Source of the DNA: Klebsiella pneumoniae
GTDB lineage: Bacteria > Myxococcota_A > UBA796 > SXON01
Direction: 5' to 3'
Assembly: GCA_945861635.1 (NCBI GenBank)
Contig: CAMAWH010000050.1
Coordinates: 1-36,985, forward strand
Length of the DNA stretch: 36,985 bases
Shown piece by piece: positions 16,826 to 23,680 of the stretch. A program made the position numbers and the translations under genes. The notes under the pieces were generated by a model. That model saw only the letters and a list, made by a program, of their open reading frames with translations. It searched no databases and had not been told where the DNA came from. Position 1 is the stretch's first letter; each line of letters starts with the position of its first letter.

Positions 16826-17599
16826 TTACGTGATCTGAATGCCGTGATGGGCGATTTCGACCATCTCGACGGCGAGGTCAGCGCTTTCCGCGTTGAAGCT
16901 CGGGCCCTCCCACGCGACGGGCCAACCCTGCACGAAGTTGTAGCGGCGAACTTCCTCGCCGCCAAGCGTCTTCATGACGATGCTGCCATTTCGCCGGTTG
17001 CCGAAGGCATCGTCCAGGATTTCGTTGCGCCACTTGAGCAACGACGTATCGCTGGAAACACCGTACCGAAGCACGATATTGTCCCAACGAGACTGGCCGG
17101 GCAGCTTGTGAACGCGGTGATTCATCCCGCCCTCCTCCAATTCGAACACGGCCGTCGTGGACTTGAGGCCGTTGGCCTCACGGAACTGTGCGACTTCAAC
17201 CTTGTCGATTTCCAGGGCGAAGATGAATGCGCCCTCTGGATCTGCCACACGCGGATTGGACTCCGCGTTGGCGGCCTTCCCGATCGAACTCGAACCACGG
17301 GGGGTCACGCGGGAGAGCGCGATCTTCGGCGCTTTGATGTTTAGCGACAGTCCGCCGAAATCCACGCGCGCGCCGAGGTTCGGCTGGCTTCCGGGTCGGC
17401 CCTGGCCGCGACCCTTCCCGCCAGTGATGCTCAGGTTTGGCTGATTTCCGGGACGACCGCCGCCGCGACCTGCGCCGCCGGAGATGTCCATCGTCGGCTG
17501 ATTTCCGGGGCGTCCGCTGCCGCGACCCTTCCCCCCAGAAATGGAGGGGTTGGCCTGGTCACCGGGGCGACCCTTTCCGCGTCCTTTCCAATCCGCCAT
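16826..17599 (-). CDS. Inner tube protein (gp19-like) with repeat-bearing N-terminal extension
   Basis: 257 aa; ATG preceded by GGAGG. Residues ~119-257 (DPEGAFIFALEIDKVEVAQF, then REANGLKSTTAVFELEEGG; LKWRNEILDDA; YNFVQGWPVAWEGPSFNAES) match the T4-like tail tube/phage tail region family, the Afp1/Afp5 role that stacks as the inner tube. The first ~118 residues are an extension absent from ordinary tube proteins of ~150 aa: four 19-residue repeats at 5-80, then a Lys/Ser/Arg-rich linker. The only tube gene in the window, between the second sheath and the giant protein. Confidence 0.9.
   Translation of the reverse strand: MADWKGRGKGRPGDQANPSISGGKGRGSGRPGNQPTMDISGGAGRGGGRPGNQPNLSITGGKGRGQGRPGSQPNLGARVDFGGLSLNIKAPKIALSRVTPRGSSSIGKAANAESNPRVADPEGAFIFALEIDKVEVAQFREANGLKSTTAVFELEEGGMNHRVHKLPGQSRWDNIVLRYGVSSDTSLLKWRNEILDDAFGNRRNGSIVMKTLGGEEVRRYNFVQGWPVAWEGPSFNAESADLAVEMVEIAHHGIQIT
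17360..17587 (-). repeat. Four 57-base in-frame repeats in the tube gene
   Basis: Each unit encodes 19 residues: KGRGKGRPGDQANPSISGG, KGRGSGRPGNQPTMDISGG, AGRGGGRPGNQPNLSITGG, and KGRGQGRPGSQPNLGARVD (last one diverged at its end). The units are contiguous and length-exact, consistent with tandem duplication. The basic GRG/GRPG core resembles RGG-type or AT-hook-like nucleic-acid-binding sequence, though the exact AT-hook core RGRP is not present. Confidence 0.85.
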
Positions 17600-17614
17600 T
17601 TGACACCTCCAGGA

Positions 17615-18802
17615 TCAAGCTCCTGACGCACCGAGACGTAGATCGATGAGAATCCTTTCTGTCGTGCTGACGGGTTTCAGCAGGATGAGCACATTCAACT
17701 GACCGGCATTTCGGGCCTCGACGGGGTTCGTCGCGCCGTTGCATTCTACCGAATATTCCTCCTGAGCGCGAGTCCCTCCGAGCAATCCTGCGGACCAAAA
17801 TTGATCGAGCCTCACCATGACGTCTCTTTCGAGCACCCGCCACAGCCCCGTGTCGTTCGTTTCAAATACGGCCCATTCGTTGTCGCGGCGCAATTGCTCA
17901 CTGATCATGCTGACGATGCGGCGACTATTCACGAAGGTCCACGCCGGGTCCAGCGACATCGTTCGAGCCCCCCAGACTACGACGCCCCGGCCCGGCTGGG
18001 TGACGAGTGGGTTGATGCCGATGTCACTGATGCTACCGGCTTCGCCCCAATCCATCTCGATTTCTGTGTGTGTCGCGCCGTGAATCGCGGCGTTCGCGGG
18101 CGGCCAGGAGACGCCGTACGGCGCGTGCTCCAGCTCGGTCCGCGCGAAAACGCCCATCACGGCGCCGGATGGGGGGTACAGGTCGTCCCCTCGACAGATC
18201 CACGGGTAATAGACGGCGCCGAAGCAGCGATCCAGCGGCTCGCGCGCGCGGAAGGCCTCGAACCAGCGCGTCAAGAGGTCCCCGTGCAGCCCTCTGGGCG
18301 AGTCGAGGATGAGGAATCGGTTGTTCATCTGCCGGCAATGGGCGAGAAGCTCGTTGTACAGGGCTTCGGCGTCGCTCCGAACGGCGCCATTACGGGAGAT
18401 CTCGCACCGCATCCACGCCGCGGCCGGAACGCAGAGAAGTGCAATCTCATCCTCGCCCGCGAGGCGATCGAGCAGGGGCGCCAGCACACCTTGTCCGAGG
18501 CCGGGGGCGCGCAGCTCGGCTTCGTCGCGGATGCACACCGTAAAAACAAAGCAATCGTCCCCGCCGTTCTCGAAGAAGGCGCGGACCGCGCGGCGCGAGG
18601 GGGCATCGACGAGGCCGCGCTGAGGGTGATCCTCCAACTCCTGCCATCGGCGCAGGCGGAATTCGAGGAAGTCTCCGGCGGTCGCCTCCTCAGGCCAGCT
18701 TTCGCGGGGAATAAAGCCGATCACCGCGCCGATGTCGCATCGAACCACCCCCTGCGTCCGCTGCGGGAGCGACGCGTGCTGGATGCTGATTCCGGGGCGC
18801 AT
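17615..18802 (-). CDS. Second, shorter contractile sheath protein (Afp2-4 type)
   Basis: About 395 aa from the ATG at 18802; a TTG at 18811 would add three residues and give an MPNMRPGISI start, closer to other sheaths. The C-terminal half carries the sheath hallmark: WTFVNSRRIVSMISEQLRRD, then NEWAVFETNDTGLWRVLERD, parallel to the larger sheath at 19443-21242. eCIS typically encode two or three sheath paralogues. Shorter ones often form the baseplate-proximal ring or the cap-proximal layer; which one this is cannot be told from sequence. Ends 15 bases before the tube gene. Confidence 0.9.
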   Translation of the reverse strand: MRPGISIQHASLPQRTQGVVRCDIGAVIGFIPRESWPEEATAGDFLEFRLRRWQELEDHPQRGLVDAPSRRAVRAFFENGGDDCFVFTVCIRDEAELRAPGLGQGVLAPLLDRLAGEDEIALLCVPAAAWMRCEISRNGAVRSDAEALYNELLAHCRQMNNRFLILDSPRGLHGDLLTRWFEAFRAREPLDRCFGAVYYPWICRGDDLYPPSGAVMGVFARTELEHAPYGVSWPPANAAIHGATHTEIEMDWGEAGSISDIGINPLVTQPGRGVVVWGARTMSLDPAWTFVNSRRIVSMISEQLRRDNEWAVFETNDTGLWRVLERDVMVRLDQFWSAGLLGGTRAQEEYSVECNGATNPVEARNAGQLNVLILLKPVSTTERILIDLRLGASGA

Positions 18803-18827
18803 GTTCGGCAAGTTTCGTGTCCCGCTC

Positions 18828-19040
18828 TCAACGCGGCGCGTTGATCTTTTCGTTGATGGCGGAGATTTCCTTTACCCAAGCGTGCCGTTCCTTGTGGGAA
18901 ATGGCAAGGATGGTCTCTCGGTCCCAGTGGAAGTGGTAGGCGATGAACGCTACCTCCTTGAATATGTTCTCCAAGGGGTAGCTTACGATTCCCCCAGGCG
19001 TCCGAACTCCTTTTCGAATTTCGCCCCGCATTCCGGGCAC
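18828..19040 (-). CDS. DUF6760-like small eCIS protein
   Basis: About 70 aa if started at the ATG at 19040 (or 19031), ending in the conserved part GGIVSYPLENIFKEVAFI, then AYHFHWDRETILAISHKERH, then WVKEISAINEKI. That pattern fits DUF6760 proteins found in eCIS loci. It overlaps the end of the upstream chaperone-like gene by 58 bases in the -1 frame, and the conserved part begins only at the upstream gene's stop. No good ribosome site precedes either ATG. Expression by -1 frameshifting from the upstream gene is possible and treated as a finding. Confidence 0.75.
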   Translation of the reverse strand: MPGMRGEIRKGVRTPGGIVSYPLENIFKEVAFIAYHFHWDRETILAISHKERHAWVKEISAINEKINAPR

Positions 19041-19351
19041 GTCACGGTGATGGTTGATTCATCCTCGTTGATGCGGTTGTACATCTCTTCGAGGAAGCGC
19101 AAATCGCCAGCAAACAGATTTTCCACGACGCCCGTGTTCACTTCGGGGAGCGCGCCGAGGCGCGTCACGACGCGCGAGAGCAGCACGATGATCAGGTAGG
19201 CGCGGTTGCGCTGGACGCGCATGTCGTTGAGCGGTGTGATCTCGTCCTTCGCATTCGCGAGGCGCATCACGCCTTCGCGGTGAAGCTGCCCATCTTTGTC
19301 GACGTAGCCGCGCGGGAGGATGAATTCGTATTCGGTCTTCAAGTCGGCCAC
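18983..19351 (-). CDS. Tail-assembly-chaperone-like protein with CPxCG
   Basis: 122 aa from a GTG preceded by GGAG at 8 bases. The N-terminal ~95 residues (EYEFILPRGYVDKDGQLHRE; NRAYLIIVLLSRVVTRLGAL; NLFAGDLRFLEEMYNRI) follow the pattern of phage tail assembly chaperones or small tail proteins. The C-terminus has a single CPEC knuckle at residues 105-108, half of a zinc ribbon, so zinc binding would need a dimer or other ligands. It lies between sheath 1 and the DUF6760 gene, the place where tail-chaperone gene pairs sit in phages. Confidence 0.75.
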   Translation of the reverse strand: MADLKTEYEFILPRGYVDKDGQLHREGVMRLANAKDEITPLNDMRVQRNRAYLIIVLLSRVVTRLGALPEVNTGVVENLFAGDLRFLEEMYNRINEDESTITVTCPECGAKFEKEFGRLGES

Positions 19352-19388
19352 GGCGCTTGCTCCAAAAGGGAAGGGGGAGGGGCGTTAC

Positions 19389-19412
19389 GGGGAGGGGCGT
19401 TAGCCCCTCCCC
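19389..19412. promoter_or_regulatory. Strong GC-rich hairpin after the main sheath gene
   Basis: A perfect inverted repeat with 10-base arms (GGGGAGGGGC on the plus strand) and a 4-base loop, in the only sizeable gap of the operon (19352-19442), just 3' of the large sheath gene. On the minus-strand transcript no U-tract follows, so it is not a classic intrinsic terminator. It may be an mRNA-stabilising or attenuating element that sets sheath transcript levels above the baseplate genes. A further direct copy of GGGAGGGGCGTTA lies just to the left. Confidence 0.55.
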
Positions 19413-19442
19413 GTCCCGTAATTACCAGAGTTGAACCAGCGA

Positions 19443-21242
19443 TTACTCTTCGATGAGCGCGCCGCCGTCCCACTGACCGATGCTGAAGATGACGAATTCG
19501 GCCGGCTTCACCGGGCAGATGCCGATCTGAACGTTCACCTGACCAGCGTCGATGAGGTACCGCGGGTTCGTCTCTTCGTCACACTTGACGTAGAACGCCT
19601 CTTCCGCGGTCTGGCCGAAGAGCGCGCCCGAGCGCCAAACGCGCATGAGGTACGCACGGACGTCACGCGTGAGTTTCTTCCACAGCGTGTGATCGTTCGG
19701 CTCGAAGACCGCCCATTGACTGCCGATCATGATCGACTGCTCGATCATGATGAATAGACGACGGACGTTGATGTACTTCCACGACGGGTCGGACATCGTC
19801 GCGAGCGTACGAGCGCCCCACACGCGGATTCCGCGATCCTTGAAAATCCGGATAACGTTGATGCCACGGTCGTTATACTGGCCTTGCTCCAGGCGGTTGA
19901 TGTTCTGGGTCAGGCCGGTGATGCCCATGACGATTTCGTTGGCCGGGGCCTTGTGGACGCCACGATCACCGTCGACGCGCGCAAAGATGCCTGCGACGTG
20001 ACCCGAGGGGGGCACAAACAGCTCCATGCGATCGGTCTTGATGAGCTTGCGACGGTTCGGGCCGGTGACCTTGATGTGATCCTGGTTGCCGGTGAACCAG
20101 CTCGGCTTCGTGATCTTGACCCACGGAACGTACAACGCGCCGTAGCCCTTGTTCGAAGCGGGCGCGTCCATTCCGCCGTCCGAGATGATCGGCCCGTCGA
20201 GGATTGCGAAACGATCCTTGCGGATCTCGCACATTTCCAGCATTTCGGTCTGCTGGTGGGGCAGGAGGCCCGGAGCGACCATGATCGCCATGTCGTCGAC
20301 GTCGTCGAAGGCGTAGAGACCCAGCTTATCGGCCTGATTTTCGCGGATGGAGCCCTGAGTGTCGCCCATACCCATCAGGTAGACGTAGCACTTGCCGCCG
20401 CCGTTATCGTAGAAGCCGTTGACGCCGGCCACGAAGTTGAACACCGTCGGCTGCGACAGGAAGTCGCGGAATTCGGTTTTCAGCGCGTCGTCACTGCCGA
20501 TGGCCTCGTACACCGCGTCCGCCGCGTCGTCCATGTTGTCGAACGTGCGGCCGACGAGGTCCTCGACGGGGCGCGTTTCGAGCAGGAACTGCGCGAAGTA
20601 GCTCTGAAGCCAGCGGAAGAATTCCGCCTTGTTCGTGACCGCGATCGGGGGAACCGAGTACTCGCTGCGGAGCGCGGTGCCTTCCGTCGACTTGACCTCG
20701 AATCCGTAGGCCGCCAGCACGTCGGCTGCAGTCTTCGGCTGTGCCTTCTCGAGCGGGAACGTCTCGTGGAGCTTGTTCAGAAGTTCTTCGATCGTGGAGT
20801 CCGTTTCGCTGATGATCTTGCCCTCGACGGACATGGTCACTTCGGGAACTTCCATCGTCTTTTCGGCCCACGTGATCTTGACCCGGCCCTTGGTGCCCGG
20901 CTCAAATTTCGGGGTGCCGGCGCCGGCCTTCGGCGCGCCGTACAACTCGAAGTACTTCTTCACGTCGCGAACTGCCGCGCGGTTGAGCTTGAACGCCGTC
21001 GTAAGGGCGGTGGTGGCCTCGTTGCCATCTCCCTTGACGTTGCCCTTCTCGTCGACAAGCTGCGGCACGAGCTTGCCGCGCAGCATCTTCTTGCCGTTCG
21101 ACGTCGTGATGGCCACGGCATCGTGGTTCGGCTTGAACTCGAACAGTCCGATGAAGCCTGGGTTGCTCGTTGAAACCGAGGCAATCGGCTTGGGGCCGCT
21201 GTCGACTTCACGAATATATACGCCTGGGGTATGGTAATCCAT
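19443..21242 (-). CDS. Major contractile sheath protein (Afp2-3 type, 599 aa)
   Basis: Starts at an ATG 10 bases after GGAGG; a TTG at 21251 that overlaps the upstream TGA would add three residues. The N-terminus (MDYHTPGVYIREVDSGPKPI) is the standard phage/eCIS sheath beginning, and the C-terminus (WKYINVRRLFIMIEQSIMIG, then QWAVFEPNDHTLWKKL) is the conserved sheath core. It is longer than the 350-490 aa of Afp2-4 because of an insertion at about residues 40-260, probably a surface-exposed domain. As the sheath it contracts to drive the tube. Followed by the hairpin at 19389-19412. Confidence 0.93.
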   Translation of the reverse strand: MDYHTPGVYIREVDSGPKPIASVSTSNPGFIGLFEFKPNHDAVAITTSNGKKMLRGKLVPQLVDEKGNVKGDGNEATTALTTAFKLNRAAVRDVKKYFELYGAPKAGAGTPKFEPGTKGRVKITWAEKTMEVPEVTMSVEGKIISETDSTIEELLNKLHETFPLEKAQPKTAADVLAAYGFEVKSTEGTALRSEYSVPPIAVTNKAEFFRWLQSYFAQFLLETRPVEDLVGRTFDNMDDAADAVYEAIGSDDALKTEFRDFLSQPTVFNFVAGVNGFYDNGGGKCYVYLMGMGDTQGSIRENQADKLGLYAFDDVDDMAIMVAPGLLPHQQTEMLEMCEIRKDRFAILDGPIISDGGMDAPASNKGYGALYVPWVKITKPSWFTGNQDHIKVTGPNRRKLIKTDRMELFVPPSGHVAGIFARVDGDRGVHKAPANEIVMGITGLTQNINRLEQGQYNDRGINVIRIFKDRGIRVWGARTLATMSDPSWKYINVRRLFIMIEQSIMIGSQWAVFEPNDHTLWKKLTRDVRAYLMRVWRSGALFGQTAEEAFYVKCDEETNPRYLIDAGQVNVQIGICPVKPAEFVIFSIGQWDGGALIEE

Positions 21243-21247
21243 GCCTC

Positions 21248-22114
21248 TCAATCCTCCGATTCAGTGCTAGGGTCGTTGATCTTCTTGACGAAGAAGGGCT
21301 TGGGCCCGGGGGTGGTGGACGGTTTCGGAAGCGGTACCCCCGGGCGGACACGGCCGGATCGTGACGATCCGGTAGGCCCTGCGGGGGTCTCGCGGTTCTC
21401 CAGGCGGTTCATCTTGATGGTAGAGCCGCCAGAGCTCTTGTAGAGGGGCCCATCTAACGCTACCCGGGCCCGGTACGTCAAGAAGGGACGGTAAGGAGCT
21501 TCGTGAAGCGTGAACAGGTTGATCGCGTCACCGACGGTGAGATCGTCGACCAGAGCAAGGCTAACTTTTTCCAGGTGGAGGCCGTCGTCGTCGTCGGTGT
21601 CGTCGGCGAAGCCCGTGAAATTCATCGGATCCCAGGGGCGCCCGAGGCTGTCGACTTCCCGCCCGTCGGGCAAGCAGAATCGGCGCGGGCGGTACACGAG
21701 GTGCGTGGCCTCGTTCAGGCGCAACAGCACCCAACCCAGCAAACGTTCCGCATCCGACCTGAACTTTGAGTGAACGGCAATCATGTAGAACAGGTCCAGA
21801 AGGATCGGCGGACGGTGGTAGTAGACCTCTCCTCCTTCCTCCGGGTTCGCCTTGACGAATACGGGCGCCTGCCGCATGCGTTTCCGATTCATCAACGCCG
21901 GGTTCTGGGCGATTCGGTACATGTAGATGTAGACAACTTCCTCTCGATCTTTCGGGACGAACTGGAGGTCTTCCTCGATGCGGGGTGGCGCATTTCCAAG
22001 GTTGTACCCTTCGAGAAGCCATTTGTGCGCGGACTCCGTCGTCTCGCCGATGATGTTGCGGCCGGACATGGGTCCGGCCAACGCGGCGAGTTCCTTGGCC
22101 TGCACCGGGTTCAA
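21248..22114 (-). CDS. Tail terminator, DUF4255 (Afp16-like)
   Basis: 288 aa. The DUF4255/Pvc16 core is seen in YYHRPPILLDLFYMIAVHSK, FRSDAERLLGWVLLRLNEA, and LALVDDLTVGDAINLFTLHE, then YRPFLTYRARVALDGPLY. This protein caps the tube and ends tail growth. The C-terminal ~60 residues are Pro/Arg/Gly-rich and probably flexible. The ATG overlaps the TGA of the 143-aa gene by four bases, and its stop is within 6 bases of the sheath start. Confidence 0.88.
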   Translation of the reverse strand: MNPVQAKELAALAGPMSGRNIIGETTESAHKWLLEGYNLGNAPPRIEEDLQFVPKDREEVVYIYMYRIAQNPALMNRKRMRQAPVFVKANPEEGGEVYYHRPPILLDLFYMIAVHSKFRSDAERLLGWVLLRLNEATHLVYRPRRFCLPDGREVDSLGRPWDPMNFTGFADDTDDDDGLHLEKVSLALVDDLTVGDAINLFTLHEAPYRPFLTYRARVALDGPLYKSSGGSTIKMNRLENRETPAGPTGSSRSGRVRPGVPLPKPSTTPGPKPFFVKKINDPSTESED

Positions 22115-22542
22115 GACGGTTCCTTCCGAGGGGGGATGATGTCGGCGGACGAGGGGCGCGTCGTGAACGGGCGGGGCCGCGCAACGACCGGCGAAGTAGA
22201 GCGCACAATGTGGGCCTCCGCAAGGGCCGCCTTGAAGTCTTCCTCAAATGGCCGGCGCTCGCCACGTTCGGTGGGGGCAAGCACGGTTTGACGCGTGGGC
22301 CGAACCGTGTCGAGCCGAAACGGATAGCGAACGAGGCGGATCAGTTGAGGCGCGTTCGGTTTCGGATCAGCGAGGCCGCGTGTGGTGCGCGTCGCGCCGG
22401 TGCGGGTGGTGCGCTCCCGGTCCGGCAGCGGGGAGGCCCGCTCGGGGCGCTCATGGCGATCGGCTATTTTTTCGGAGTCATGATCGCCAATTCCCTCCCC
22501 TGGGTAGCGACGTTCGAGACGGTGGCGGGGGTCGATCGGCAC
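22111..22542 (-). CDS. First gene of the eCIS operon, hypothetical 143 aa
   Basis: GTG start; very Arg/Pro/Thr-rich and largely disordered, with a few more ordered residues in LIRLVRYPFRLDT and PFEEDFKAALAEAHI. No domain recognised. Coupled by ATGA to the DUF4255 terminator gene, so it is likely a small accessory or assembly factor of the eCIS. The start is uncertain because no clear ribosome site precedes it. Confidence 0.6.
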   Translation of the reverse strand: MPIDPRHRLERRYPGEGIGDHDSEKIADRHERPERASPLPDRERTTRTGATRTTRGLADPKPNAPQLIRLVRYPFRLDTVRPTRQTVLAPTERGERRPFEEDFKAALAEAHIVRSTSPVVARPRPFTTRPSSADIIPPRKEPS

Positions 22543-22595
22543 TGGACGCCCGAATGTAAGCGAAGGGAGCCCGGCAGGCGCGATACGATCGCGGG
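22543..22595. promoter_or_regulatory. Divergent intergenic region, likely eCIS operon promoter
   Basis: These 53 bases lie between the GTG of the leftward eCIS operon (22542) and the GTG of the rightward 241-aa gene (22596). It is the only place upstream of the operon's first gene where a promoter could lie outside coding sequence. I see no confident sigma-70 boxes. The call rests on position only. Confidence 0.3.
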
Positions 22596-23321
22596 GTGAG
22601 TCGCCAAAAACGAGGTCCGGACACCACAGCGCGCGCGGCCAAGTCCGCGCACGCTGGCGCTGCGCACATGCTCAAGGACGTCGGCAGTCGGGAGTTGGCG
22701 CGCATGGCGGACAAGCTCGGCAACGACAAGCTCAACGCGACTCTGGGTGCAGCCGTCGCAAAGCGAGATGCCCTGCTGCAGTTCGTCGAGGTGCGCCTTC
22801 AGCAGATCGCCGCCGCACAACAGGCGGAAATGGAAGCCCTGCACCACAAGCGCGCGTGGTTTCTTGAATTGACACGTCGGCACAAGGGATTTGGCATGCC
22901 CGACCCGGTGCGTTGGCACAAGGTGGCGCTGACGTACCGCGGCGCGCTGGAAGCGCTTTGCAGTGGACGCCTCGGGGAGGCGGTGCGCCGCATCGGCGAG
23001 GCGGCCGAGCACGATCGCGCGGCGTTCGCGTCGGTGCCCAAGCAGGTGCGCCTTCCGGCCCGAACCGAGGCGAAGGTCGCGGAACCCGACGTTTCGGCAT
23101 CGGTATCGGCCGATGAGGCCGCGCCAGTGACGGCCGCTCCCGAGGCGTTGCGGACCGCGAATCGAATCATCGCGGTTGCAGAATCGCCCGGAAATGTGCC
23201 GGGAACCGGCCTGCGGACGCACAATTGGTGGGACGTCGAGGAAGAGGAGGAGCCGCAGTCCGACGGGGAGGACGCCAAGAAAAAGAAGGCAGCCGGGAAG
23301 AAGGCGAAGCGCGCGGAGTGA
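22596..23321 (+). CDS. Hypothetical 241-aa helical protein with Lys-rich tail
   Basis: GTG start; an ATG at 22668 is an alternative, and neither has a clear ribosome site. Residues ~25-150 look helical and partly coiled-coil (ELARMADKLGNDKLNATLGA; KRDALLQFVEVRLQQIAAAQ; AEMEALHHKRAWFLELTRRH). The middle is Ala/Pro-rich, then a THNWWDVEEEEEP segment, and the end is a run of Lys/Ala (AKKKKAAGKKAKRAE). No family recognised. It is divergent from the eCIS operon across a shared 53-base gap; a link to the eCIS is inference from position. Confidence 0.65.
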   Translation: MSRQKRGPDTTARAAKSAHAGAAHMLKDVGSRELARMADKLGNDKLNATLGAAVAKRDALLQFVEVRLQQIAAAQQAEMEALHHKRAWFLELTRRHKGFGMPDPVRWHKVALTYRGALEALCSGRLGEAVRRIGEAAEHDRAAFASVPKQVRLPARTEAKVAEPDVSASVSADEAAPVTAAPEALRTANRIIAVAESPGNVPGTGLRTHNWWDVEEEEEPQSDGEDAKKKKAAGKKAKRAE

Positions 23322-23337
23322 TTCAGCGCGCAAAAGG

Positions 23338-23646
23338 CTAGTGGTGGTCCTGCGCCCGCACCACAAGCACGTTGGGACCCGTCGCAACCGCCACCAGCCC
23401 CTTCTGCATCAAAAGCGCAGCAAAAGCCTCATCAAGCGTGACGTTCTTTAGGCGAAGGTCGACTTGGCCACGCACGTCGTCGGGAAGCACGATGTTCGCG
23501 TTACCGTATTCGGCGAGCAGGCGGAGCGCGCCGCCAAGGTCGGCATGTTCAAACGTGACGGAAATTCCAAGCACCGGGCGCCCATCCACGCCGGCGGGGA
23601 GCGCACCCGGCGGCGCGGCAATGGCGAGCGCGGCAAGGATCAACAC
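23338..23646 (-). CDS. Small exported secretin/TonB short N-terminal (N0-like) protein
   Basis: GTG start, 102 aa. A short hydrophobic leader (MLILAALAIAAPPGAL) is followed by VLGISVTFEHADLGGALRLL, then VLPDDVRGQVDLRLKNVTLD and AFAALLMQKGLVAVATGPNV, the N0/STN fold of secretins and TonB-dependent receptors. No secretin beta-domain follows, so it is a standalone domain. It ends the leftward glycan operon, 34 bases after the sulfatase-like gene. Confidence 0.7.
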   Translation of the reverse strand: MLILAALAIAAPPGALPAGVDGRPVLGISVTFEHADLGGALRLLAEYGNANIVLPDDVRGQVDLRLKNVTLDEAFAALLMQKGLVAVATGPNVLVVRAQDHH

Positions 23647-23680
23647 ACGATCAGCATAGTATGGATTTCGCGGGCACCGA

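Noticed and set aside
17360..17587. Canonical AT-hook motifs in the tube extension
   Set aside because: The repeats have GRPG preceded by GK, GS, GG or GQ rather than the RGRP core, so only a loose resemblance can be claimed.
19389..19412. Intrinsic terminator at the hairpin after the sheath
   Set aside because: No run of U follows the stem on the operon strand, so it is listed as a regulatory stem-loop instead.
19884..21173. Plus-strand frame of 429 codons opposite the main sheath
   Set aside because: The sheath gene on the other strand is certain; the antisense protein has no recognisable family.
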